A DNA stretch of 6,289 nt, taken from positions 1-6,289 of the forward strand of contig JAXDLK010000375.1 in the NCBI GenBank assembly GCA_034666665.1. The letters run 5' to 3'. Below the pieces are notes generated by a model that had not been told where the DNA came from, ran no database searches, and saw only the letters and a list, made by a program, of their open reading frames with translations. Position 1 is the stretch's first letter. The number at the start of each line of letters is the position of its first letter. The translations under genes were made by a program, and so were the position numbers. Below are positions 1 to 6,157 of this stretch, in pieces. Source of the stretch: JAXDLK01 sp034666665 (lineage in GTDB: Bacteria > Desulfobacterota > Binatia > JACPRU01).

Positions 1-1040
1 AGGCGGCGTGGCCGCCCTACTGGTCGGCCCCCGCCTGGGCGGCGAACGTCACCGGGTATCCGCGCGAGCGAACCGGCGTCTACGAGGACCTGGCCGGCGA
101 GCTCCCGGGCATCACGTTCCAGCAGCCGATGATGCTGGATCCGGTGCTCGACCCCGTGCTCGCGCTCGAGTACGCCCTCTCGGCGGTGCAGGTGATCCGA
201 ATCGCTCCATCGACCGCGCGAGCACTCCAGCGGCCGCCGTTGTGGAGTCGGCTGGTCGACGCCGGGGAACGTCCTGCCGTCGTCCGCTTCCCCTTCAGCC
301 ATCCCGCCGATCCGCGAGCGCTCGTGGTCTCGAGCTGGGCCGGGCGCGACGAGTGGGAGCTCGGCGGCGTGCGCACCGCGGATGCGGCCGGCCTCGCGTC
401 ACCCGGTGCCGAGACGGCGCTCACCGAGCTCCTCCGCGGCGATCCGGCATTCGCCGCGGACCTTCACCGGTTGCTACCGCCAGGAGAGCCGATCCCTGTT
501 GCTCAGGGCTTCGTCGATCCGCGCGAGATGCTCCTCCGCGCGCTCGAGATCGATGGCCGGACCGTTCGTGCCGCGGAGCGACTGGTCCGCGATCACCCGG
601 GCTTGCCGATGGTCGCGGTCTATCTCGGCGGCTTCGACAGCGTGTGCCATGCGTTCTGGCCGTACCGTTTTCCGGAAGACTTCCCGGACGAGCCTCCCGA
701 CACCACGGATGCCGCTCGCCTCGGCCCCGTCATCGATCGATACGCCGAGCTCCTCGATGGCTGGCTCCGCCGTCTGTCGGCGCTTCAACCGGCGGCGAAC
801 GTGGTCGTCGTCTCCGACCACGGCTACGGCCCGATCCGCGGGCACCCGCTGTGGCGCGGATGGCACGCGCGCCGCGGCGCGATCTTCCTCGCAGCCGGCC
901 CCGACGTGAGGCCGGCGGCCGGTCTCCTCGAGCTCTCCTACCTGGACGTCGTGCCGACGCTGCTGGAGATCGCCGGCTTTGCGCGAGCGAGCGATCTCCC
1001 GGGACGAACCGTCGTCAGCCGCCGACCTCGCAGTGCATGA
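1..1040 (+). CDS. Alkaline phosphatase superfamily (type I phosphodiesterase/nucleotide pyrophosphatase-like) enzyme, 5'-truncated
   Basis: The frame is open from position 3 with no stop, so the N-terminus lies outside the window and the first in-frame ATG (129) is probably not the start; 345 residues are visible. Metal-ligand motifs of the family appear in order: an Asp-x-x-x-His (nt 636-650, DSVCH), a SDHGYG motif (Asp and His at nt 816-821), and a His in GWHARRG (nt 864-866) followed by IFLAAGP. The closing YLDVVPTLLEIAGF ... DLPGR is typical of these proteins. The N-terminal Asp ligand and the Thr/Ser nucleophile must lie upstream and cannot be checked. The family hydrolyses phosphomonoesters, phosphodiesters or sulfates with two metal ions; the substrate cannot be predicted here. 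The gene stands alone on the plus strand and converges with the lipoprotein gene, overlapping it by 26 bases. A link to the secretion operon is not evident. Confidence 0.85.
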   Translation, partial: AAWPPYWSAPAWAANVTGYPRERTGVYEDLAGELPGITFQQPMMLDPVLDPVLALEYALSAVQVIRIAPSTARALQRPPLWSRLVDAGERPAVVRFPFSHPADPRALVVSSWAGRDEWELGGVRTADAAGLASPGAETALTELLRGDPAFAADLHRLLPPGEPIPVAQGFVDPREMLLRALEIDGRTVRAAERLVRDHPGLPMVAVYLGGFDSVCHAFWPYRFPEDFPDEPPDTTDAARLGPVIDRYAELLDGWLRRLSALQPAANVVVVSDHGYGPIRGHPLWRGWHARRGAIFLAAGPDVRPAAGLLELSYLDVVPTLLEIAGFARASDLPGRTVVSRRPRSA

Positions 1041-1479
1041 TCCCCGTCGGGATCACCAGCGCCTTCCGCGATTCGCAGCTGGCGTCGCCGAAGCGCTGCT
1101 TCACCGCCGCGAGCAGCCGGTCGCGGATGCCGACCGCGTTCTCGTAGGCGTTGTCGCGGTGCTCGAGGACGGCGACCTCGACCGAGCGCTCGGCGGGATC
1201 GAAGTACGCATCGATCGAGATCTTGTGGGCGCGATCCGCGGCGACGCGTTCCGGGAAGACGTACTGGCAAAGCTCCCCGCTCTCGCGATCGAAGCAGCGC
1301 GCCTTCTGCATGCCTTCCTTCTCGATCGCGCTCTCGACGAACTTCCGGAGATCGCGGAACTCGGTCGTCGCCGGACCGGATTCGGGGCGGAGATGTACCT
1401 CCAGCCGCGTGTCGCGCATCAGGCAGCCGGCGAGCGCGAGGATGGCGAGAAGCAAGAGCGGGAAAGATCGATTCGGCAC
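1015..1479 (-). CDS. Small four-cysteine lipoprotein of unknown family
   Basis: This is a 154-residue protein with a GTG start preceded by GGGAGG at a 6-base spacing. The N-terminus is a classic lipoprotein signal: a short basic head (MPNRS), a hydrophobic stretch (residues 6-17) and a lipobox LAGC with Cys19 as the lipidation site. Leu20 at +2 predicts sorting to the outer membrane if the usual Lol rule holds. The mature part (about 136 residues) is mixed alpha/beta in character and has four more cysteines (62, 71, 135, 150), enough for two disulphides in the periplasm. I do not recognise the family. The gene follows the second FHA-CpaF ATPase on the same strand after 64 bases, so a role as a pilotin-like or envelope accessory protein of that machine is possible, but this is inference from position only. 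Its 3' end overlaps the convergent phosphodiesterase gene. Confidence 0.85.
   Translation of the reverse strand: MPNRSFPLLLLAILALAGCLMRDTRLEVHLRPESGPATTEFRDLRKFVESAIEKEGMQKARCFDRESGELCQYVFPERVAADRAHKISIDAYFDPAERSVEVAVLEHRDNAYENAVGIRDRLLAAVKQRFGDASCESRKALVIPTGIMHCEVGG
1038..1055. other. Perfect inverted repeat at the convergent gene junction
   Basis: TGATCCC (1038-1044), loop CGTC, GGGATCA (1049-1055) gives a 7-bp stem with a 4-base loop. It begins exactly on the TGA stop of the phosphodiesterase gene and lies inside the last codons of the lipoprotein gene on the other strand. No T-run follows on either strand, so it is not a standard intrinsic terminator. It could still protect or end the plus-strand mRNA, or it could be chance. 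Confidence 0.35.
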
Positions 1480-1485
1480 GAGGGT

Positions 1486-1491
1486 CCTCCC
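1486..1491 (-). promoter_or_regulatory. Ribosome binding site of the lipoprotein gene
   Basis: GGGAGG on the minus strand lies 6 bases before the GTG at 1479. It fixes this start, which also places the signal peptide and lipobox correctly. Confidence 0.7.
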
Positions 1492-1510
1492 TGGCTGAGC
1501 GTACCCGCGC

Positions 1511-1539
1511 TTTAGATCAAATCGCTGGAGAAATCTCGA
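1511..1539 (-). promoter_or_regulatory. Possible sigma70-type promoter for the lipoprotein gene
   Basis: The 64-base gap 1480-1543 is the only true intergenic stretch and is richer in A+T than its surroundings. Read on the minus strand it holds TCGAGA (1539-1534, 4 of 6 matches to TTGACA), a 17-base spacer, and TCTAAA (1516-1511, 4 of 6 matches to TATAAT) with a TG one base upstream, as in an extended -10. A start of transcription near 1504 would give a leader of about 25 bases that includes the ribosome binding site. The matches are weak, so the gene could equally be read from the upstream operon. Confidence 0.3.
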
Positions 1540-1543
1540 CCAC

Positions 1544-2902
1544 TCAGCCGGAGAACCACGCTGGATCGGCGGTCTGTCCGCGCTCCACGAGCCGCTCCCG
1601 GCACCGGGGTACGTAACCGGTGGACTGGAAGGCGCCGCTCGCGGCGTCGAAGCGGAAGATCTCCCCGAGGGTGAAGCGATCCCCCTCGAGTCCGGTGAGC
1701 TCCGTGATCGACGTGACGCGACGGCGACCGCCGGGCGTGCGCGCGACGTGGACGACGAGCGGGATCGCGCCGGCGATCTGCTCGCGTACGGCGCGTACCG
1801 GCAGCTCCGTGCCGGCGAAGAGGACGAGCGTCTCGAGCCGCGAGAGCGCCTCGCGCGGCGAGTTCGCGTGGATCGTCGACAGGCTTCCCTCGTGGCCGGT
1901 ATTCATCGCCTGCAGCATGTCGAGCGCCTCGGCGCCGCGCACCTCGCCGACGACGATCCGGTCCGGCCGCATGCGGAGCGCGTTGCGCACGAGCTCGCGG
2001 ACGGTGACCTCGCCCTGGCCCGTCGCGTCCGCCGGACGGGTCTCGAGCGGCAGCACGTGGCGCTGCGGCAGGCGAAGCTCGGCCGCGTCCTCGATCGTCA
2101 CCACGCGCTCGTCGGCGCCGGCGGCGGCCGCGAGCGCGTTCAAGAGCGTCGTCTTCCCCGAACCGGTGCCGCCGGAGACGAGCAGGCTCAGGCGCGCGGC
2201 CACCGAAGCCCGCAGGAAATCGAGCATCGGACGCGTGAGCGCCTCGGCGTCGACCAGCTGATCCCCCGAGAGCCGCTCTCGCGGAAAGCGGCGGATCGTC
2301 ACGCACGGGCCACGGAGCGAGAGCGGCGGCAGGATCGCGTTCACCCGCGAGCCGTCGGGGAGTCGCGCATCGAGCATCGGCCGGCGGTCGTCGATCGGCC
2401 GACCGGCGCGGGCGGCGATCGCGCGCACCCATCCGTCGAGAACGGCTTCCGACTCGAAGCGCGCGCCTGCGAGCCCGACCAGCCCCGCGCGCTCGAAGAA
2501 CACCTCTTCCGGACCGTTGATCATGATCTCGCTGATCGCCGCGTCGGCGAAAAGGCCGGAGAGCGTCTCGGGGATCCATTCGGCCCGCACGGGCGCGACG
2601 GCCTCCGCAGCGGCGGCGCCGGCGCCGACGCTCAGCGTGAACCCTCCGATGCGGATCTCGTCGTTCGGGCCGACGGCCGACGGCGCGGCGATCGCGTCGC
2701 CGTTGACGATCGTCCCGTTCGTGCTGCCGAGGTCTTCGATGACGATCCCCGCCGCCGACTCCACGAGCCGCGCGTGCCGCCGCGAGACCTTGTCGTCCGA
2801 GAGAACGACCGCGCAGTCCGGCCGCTTGCCGATCACCGCCTCATCCCCCTCGCAACGGATCGTCCGCGGCTCCTCGCCGGTCTTCGAGACGACGACGATC
2901 AA
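1544..2902 (-). CDS. FHA domain-CpaF/TadA family secretion or pilus ATPase (second copy)
   Basis: 452 residues from a TTG start. An N-terminal FHA domain (about 1-92) has GK at 25-26, SRRH at 40-43, STNGT at 60-64 and NG at 67-68, so the phosphopeptide-binding Ser and Asn are kept and Lys replaces the usual Arg. After a short Ala-rich linker comes a CpaF/TadA-type hexameric ATPase (about 108-448): Walker A GGTGSGKTT (244-252), Asp box IEDAAEL (270-276), Walker B IVVGE (316-320, Glu320) and His box with TGH (335-337) and TIHA (343-346). The C-terminus has the CpaF-like TGYVP pattern. The protein would act at the cytoplasmic face of the inner membrane, using ATP to drive pilus assembly or secretion. 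TTG is chosen because it aligns with the start of the paralogue (x-IVVVS), has GGGAG 6 bases upstream, and overlaps the preceding stop as TTGA. An extension to 3151 would be low-complexity shadow sequence within the neighbour. GspE is less likely because its zinc-binding cysteine motif is absent. Confidence 0.92.
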   Translation of the reverse strand: MIVVVSKTGEEPRTIRCEGDEAVIGKRPDCAVVLSDDKVSRRHARLVESAAGIVIEDLGSTNGTIVNGDAIAAPSAVGPNDEIRIGGFTLSVGAGAAAAEAVAPVRAEWIPETLSGLFADAAISEIMINGPEEVFFERAGLVGLAGARFESEAVLDGWVRAIAARAGRPIDDRRPMLDARLPDGSRVNAILPPLSLRGPCVTIRRFPRERLSGDQLVDAEALTRPMLDFLRASVAARLSLLVSGGTGSGKTTLLNALAAAAGADERVVTIEDAAELRLPQRHVLPLETRPADATGQGEVTVRELVRNALRMRPDRIVVGEVRGAEALDMLQAMNTGHEGSLSTIHANSPREALSRLETLVLFAGTELPVRAVREQIAGAIPLVVHVARTPGGRRRVTSITELTGLEGDRFTLGEIFRFDAASGAFQSTGYVPRCRERLVERGQTADPAWFSG

Positions 2903-4662
2903 CCCGCGCTCCCGGATGGCGCGCTCGGCTTCACCGTCACCGCGCGATCCCGGTAGCGCGACGGCACCTTGTCCATGTCGTCGAAGACGAAGAGGTGACC
3001 GCGCTCGTCCTTGTACATGATCAGCGTGGCGCCGGTGCCGGCCATGCCGGCGGACAGCCGCGTCTCGATCTCGCGGACCCGGCTCTCGACCTCCGGGTCC
3101 TTGCCGCCGGTCACGCGCGACGCCTTGCGGTAGTTCTCGAGCGCCGCCCACGGATCGTCGCGCTCGCGGGCGGCGTCGCCGCGGTCGACGTAGTACGCCA
3201 CGACGCGATCCTCGCGCTGCTTCGCCGGCGCGCTCTCCGGATCGATCGCCAGCGCCTGGCGATAGTGCACGAGCGCGTTCTTTCCGGCGGGCTCGGCGGC
3301 CTGGCCGCGGTCGAACAGCCGGTCGCCTTCGGCGAGCTCGGCGTTCACACGCGCCTCGAGCTCCCGCCTCGCGCGCTCGCGGAGCTCTTGCTCGCGCGCG
3401 CGCCGCCGCTGGTCCTCTTCCTCGCGCGCGCGCCGCTCGCGATCACGCTCCGCATCGATGCGCTTCAGCCAGCCGAGCGCCTGCGCGTTCCCCGGCTCGA
3501 GCACGAGCACCTCGTTGAACTTGTCGAACGCGTTCTCGGCTCCGGGCCGGTCCGGCGGGGCGAACAGACGTCCTTCCTCGAAGAGCGTCTTCCCCGAAGC
3601 GAGCAGCGATTCGATCTGCTTCGCTCGATCCGAGGGCGCCGCCCCAGACGCCACCTTGACCGGACCTCGCGGCTCATCCCCGCTCGGCAGCAGAAAGAGC
3701 ACGATGACGATCAGCGCCAGGACCGCGATCGCGATCCACAGCCGGTTCTTGGCGAGCGACTCGGCGCTCAGGACGCCGGCGAATCCCGAGGGCGCGAAAT
3801 CGGCATCGGAATACTCCGACGAGAAGACCTCGCCCGGGCCGGCGAGCCGGAGCACGATCTGATCGAGCTTCACCAGGTCGCCGCTCGAGATCGTCAGCCG
3901 CTCCGCACGCCGGCCGCCGGAGGCGACGATCGAGCCGGGGGTGCCGAGGTTCAGCACCGAGAAGCCCCCGCGCTCGGAGTCGATCTTCGCGTGCACGCTC
4001 TGCAGGCCCGGCACCACGATCGTGCAGGTCGGGCTCGACCCGATCACCGCGCCGCGCGCCGGCACCGGAAAGCGCCGGCCGTGCGCCGGCCCGGCGAGAC
4101 AGACGAGCTCGTGCGCGGAGGCCGCCTCGATGCGAGCCGCGGCTTCGGTGCGGACGAAGGTACGGTCCGCGGCGGCCGCGGCAGCCGCATCGGCGGCGGG
4201 ACGGATGAGCGTGCGTTCGTCGGACGCGCCGGCAGCACCGGCGGGCGGGCTCGCGGCAGCCGGCGGCCGCGCTTCCGGGGTCGGCGGAGCCCCCGCGGGC
4301 GCACGTGACATCATCACCGTCGGGGCCTCGGGTTCGGCGGTCGCGGGATCCGCCGGCGGTTCCGCGACGATGGACGGCGGAAGCTCCGGGCCCCGGGACA
4401 TCACCACCGTCCGCTCGGTATCATCCGACGGCGCCCGATCCTTCGGCGCCTTCCGTTCTCTGGCTCTTCGCTCCTTCGGCGGCTTCGTGGCCTTCGGTGC
4501 TTTGGGTTCCGGGACGTTCGGCGGCTGTGGCGGCTCCGCCGGTTTCGCCGGCTCCGGCTGCCGTTCGACCCCCGTAGCCTCCGGATCCGGCTTCCGCGGC
4601 ACTGGGAAATCCACCACCGTCTTGTCGGGATCGAAGTCGGGCCGCGTCTTGTCGTCAGCCAC
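2899..4662 (-). CDS. Membrane-anchored scaffold protein: Thr-motif N-terminus, degenerate FHA, one TM helix, coiled coil/TPR-like, DUF4124-like tail
   Basis: 587 residues from GTG at 4662, which has GGAGG 5 bases upstream. An ATG 12 bases earlier (4674) is possible but has a poorer upstream site. Residues 1-180 are disordered, rich in Pro, Ala and charge, and hold five Thr-centred motifs (DKTVVD, ERTVVM, PTVMM, ERTLIR, DRTFVR). Residues about 184-275 form an FHA-like fold in which the phosphothreonine contacts are lost: GS for GR (208-209), Gln221 in place of Ser, and PG for NG (242-243). A single membrane helix (about 308-325) follows the basic AKNR, suggesting the N-terminus is cytoplasmic. 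Residues 345-400 and 440-537 are TPR-like (for example NAFDKFNEVLVLEPGN and ALVHYRQALAIDPES), separated by an Arg/Glu-rich helix (403-440). The tail (about 545-575, YKDERGHLFVF ... KVPSRYRDRA) resembles DUF4124. The gene overlaps both neighbouring ATPase genes. No known gene name fits; a scaffold for the two ATPases is inference. Confidence 0.85.
   Translation of the reverse strand: MADDKTRPDFDPDKTVVDFPVPRKPDPEATGVERQPEPAKPAEPPQPPNVPEPKAPKATKPPKERRARERKAPKDRAPSDDTERTVVMSRGPELPPSIVAEPPADPATAEPEAPTVMMSRAPAGAPPTPEARPPAAASPPAGAAGASDERTLIRPAADAAAAAAADRTFVRTEAAARIEAASAHELVCLAGPAHGRRFPVPARGAVIGSSPTCTIVVPGLQSVHAKIDSERGGFSVLNLGTPGSIVASGGRRAERLTISSGDLVKLDQIVLRLAGPGEVFSSEYSDADFAPSGFAGVLSAESLAKNRLWIAIAVLALIVIVLFLLPSGDEPRGPVKVASGAAPSDRAKQIESLLASGKTLFEEGRLFAPPDRPGAENAFDKFNEVLVLEPGNAQALGWLKRIDAERDRERRAREEEDQRRRAREQELRERARRELEARVNAELAEGDRLFDRGQAAEPAGKNALVHYRQALAIDPESAPAKQREDRVVAYYVDRGDAARERDDPWAALENYRKASRVTGGKDPEVESRVREIETRLSAGMAGTGATLIMYKDERGHLFVFDDMDKVPSRYRDRAVTVKPSAPSGSAG
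2909..2913 (-). promoter_or_regulatory. Ribosome binding site supporting the TTG start
   Basis: GGGAG on the minus strand is 6 bases before the TTG at 2902. It lies within the last codons of the preceding gene, as expected for translational coupling through the TTGA overlap. Confidence 0.55.
3391..3436. repeat. Direct repeat of 16 bases, 30-base period, with (CG)n core
   Basis: CTCGCGCGCGCGCCGC occurs at 3391-3406 and again at 3421-3436, exactly ten codons apart. On the minus strand it encodes the repeated RRARE in the Arg/Glu-rich helix of the scaffold protein. The alternating CG run is a possible Z-DNA-forming or slippage-prone sequence, but the coding constraint explains the repeat well enough. 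Confidence 0.7.
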
Positions 4663-6157
4663 CGTGACCTCCATCCTCTGCACCCGTCTCGCGCCGCAGC
4701 GCTTCGCGCGCGGCCGGCCGGCTCGCGGCCTCGGCGAGGGCCGGCGGCAACGACAAGCCGGCGACCTCGATCTCGTCGAGGAACGTCGGCAGCTGGCCGG
4801 TCGCTCGATGCTCGCCGATGATCCGGGCCCCGTCGCTGCCGGTGCGGACGAATCGATAGAGGTCGCGCACGCGATACCGCCCATCCGGCGAGAGCGACAG
4901 CACCTCGGACACGTGCGTCACCTTGCGCGACCCGTCCGGCAGCCGCGCCGCTTGGAGGATCAGGTCGACCGCGCTCGCCACCTGCTCGCGGATCGCGACG
5001 ATCGGCAGGTCGAGGCCGGAGAACAGTGTCAGCGTCTCCAGCCGCGAGAGCGTCTGCAGCGGCGACGACGCGTGGATCGTCGCCAGCGAACCCGAGTGTC
5101 CGGTGTTCATCGCCTGCAGCAGATCGAGCGCCTCGCCGCCGCGCACCTCGCCGACGACGATCCGGTCGGGCCGGAGGCGCAGCGATGCGCGCACCAGATC
5201 GCGGAGCGTCACCTCGCCCTTGCCGTGCCTGTCGGGCGGCTTCGATTCCAGCGGCAGCACGTGCTCCTGCTGGAGCTGGAGCTCGGCCGAGTCCTCGATG
5301 ACGAGGACGCGCTGCTCGCCCGGGATCAAGGCGGAGATCACGTTGAGGAGGCTCGTCTTCCCGGAGCTCGTGCCGCCGGAGACGATCACGTTCTTGCGGA
5401 GCTGCACCGCGATGTCGAGGAACGCGACCATCTCGTCGCTGAGCGAGCCGAAGCGTACGAGGTCGCCAACCGTCAGCCGTTCCCGCGAGAACTTGCGGAT
5501 CGCGAGGCTCGGTCCCTTGCGGGAGCACGGCGGCAGCACCACGGCGACGCGCGAGCCGTCGGGCAGACGCGCGTCCATGTACGGCGTCTCCTCGTTCACC
5601 CGCTTGCCCACGTACTGCGCCACGTTGAGGATCGCGGCGCGGAGGCCCTCCTCGGTGAAACGCGCGGGCGAACGCTCGAGCTTGCCCTTGCGCTCGACGA
5701 AGATCTCGTGCGGCCCGTTGACGAGGATCTCCGAGATCCCCGCATCCTGGAGATGCTGCCAGATCGGACCGAGGAAGCTCTCCATCGACGTCCAGAACAT
5801 GCCCGCCTTCTTGGCGTCTTCCGTCTCGGGCACCGGAGCCGGCTTCGGCGCCGGCTCCGCAGAGGGCAACTCGGCGACCGAGGCCCGGAGCGAGAACTCG
5901 CCGATGCGGATCTCGTCGCCGTCGGCGAGCGCGTGCGGGCCGACGACCGGCTCACCGTTCACCTGGGTGCCGTTCGTGCTCTTCAGGTCTTCGACGATCA
6001 GCGTCCCGTCGCGCACGAAGATTCGCGCGTGCCGGCGCGAGACCTTGGGGCTCGCCAGCACCACCCCGCATGCTTCGTGCTTGCCGATCACCACCTCGCT
6101 CTCGTCGAGGGAGAGCGTGCGGGCCGCCGCGGATGGCGCCGAGACGACGACGATCAC
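4655..6157 (-). CDS. FHA domain-CpaF/TadA family secretion or pilus ATPase (first copy)
   Basis: 500 residues from a GTG start with GGAGAG 6 bases upstream. The N-terminal FHA domain (about 1-92) has GK at 25-26, SRRH at 40-43, STNGT at 60-64 and NG at 67-68. A Pro/Ala/Lys linker (about 97-115) leads to the CpaF/TadA-type ATPase (about 118-470): Walker A GGTSSGKTS (261-269), Asp box IEDSAEL (287-293), Walker B IVVGE (333-337, Glu337), TGH (352-354) and TIHA (360-363). All catalytic motifs are intact. A 30-residue Ala/Arg/Glu-rich tail follows the ATPase and is absent from the second copy. It is the paralogue of the protein at 1544-2902, with the same domain order and long runs of identity around the Walker B and His boxes. 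Its start overlaps the stop of the gene upstream (GTGA), and its end overlaps the scaffold gene by 8 bases (GTGGCTGA). The role is a motor for Tad-like pilus assembly or secretion; whether it works with or against the second copy cannot be told. Confidence 0.93.
   Translation of the reverse strand: MIVVVSAPSAAARTLSLDESEVVIGKHEACGVVLASPKVSRRHARIFVRDGTLIVEDLKSTNGTQVNGEPVVGPHALADGDEIRIGEFSLRASVAELPSAEPAPKPAPVPETEDAKKAGMFWTSMESFLGPIWQHLQDAGISEILVNGPHEIFVERKGKLERSPARFTEEGLRAAILNVAQYVGKRVNEETPYMDARLPDGSRVAVVLPPCSRKGPSLAIRKFSRERLTVGDLVRFGSLSDEMVAFLDIAVQLRKNVIVSGGTSSGKTSLLNVISALIPGEQRVLVIEDSAELQLQQEHVLPLESKPPDRHGKGEVTLRDLVRASLRLRPDRIVVGEVRGGEALDLLQAMNTGHSGSLATIHASSPLQTLSRLETLTLFSGLDLPIVAIREQVASAVDLILQAARLPDGSRKVTHVSEVLSLSPDGRYRVRDLYRFVRTGSDGARIIGEHRATGQLPTFLDEIEVAGLSLPPALAEAASRPAAREALRRETGAEDGGHGG
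4667..4672 (-). promoter_or_regulatory. Ribosome binding site deciding the GTG start at 4662
   Basis: GGAGGT on the minus strand is followed by CACG and then GTG (4662-4660). This strong site sits inside the last codons of the first ATPase gene, and its leading G is the G of the alternative ATG at 4674. It therefore favours GTG over ATG. Confidence 0.6.

Noticed and set aside
8..1147. A 379-codon plus-strand open frame in another phase over the phosphodiesterase
   Set aside because: It is Arg/Pro-rich with no motifs, whereas the phase ending at 1040 has the SDHG and other metal-ligand motifs.
1480..1543. Intrinsic terminator after the second ATPase gene
   Set aside because: Only weak stems are present (GAGA-AA-TCTC, AGCG...CGCT) and no T-run follows on the minus strand.
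1544..2902. Assignment of the ATPases as GspE/PilB
   Set aside because: The four-cysteine zinc motif and the GspE/PilB N-terminal domains are absent; the TGH...TIHA layout and C-terminal TG-x-x-P pattern fit CpaF/TadA.
1748..2956. A 402-codon plus-strand open frame opposite the second ATPase
   Set aside because: It is an antisense shadow with highly charged low-complexity composition; the minus-strand gene is supported by FHA and ATPase motifs.
2903..3151. N-terminal extension of the second ATPase to 3151
   Set aside because: The 83 extra residues are Arg/Gly-rich shadow inside the scaffold gene, and the paralogue begins exactly at the position matching the TTG.
4663..4884. N-terminal extension of the scaffold protein up to an ATG at 4884
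   Set aside because: It would overlap the first ATPase by over 200 bases with Ser/Arg/Pro-rich shadow sequence; the GTG at 4662 has a strong ribosome binding site and a normal short overlap.
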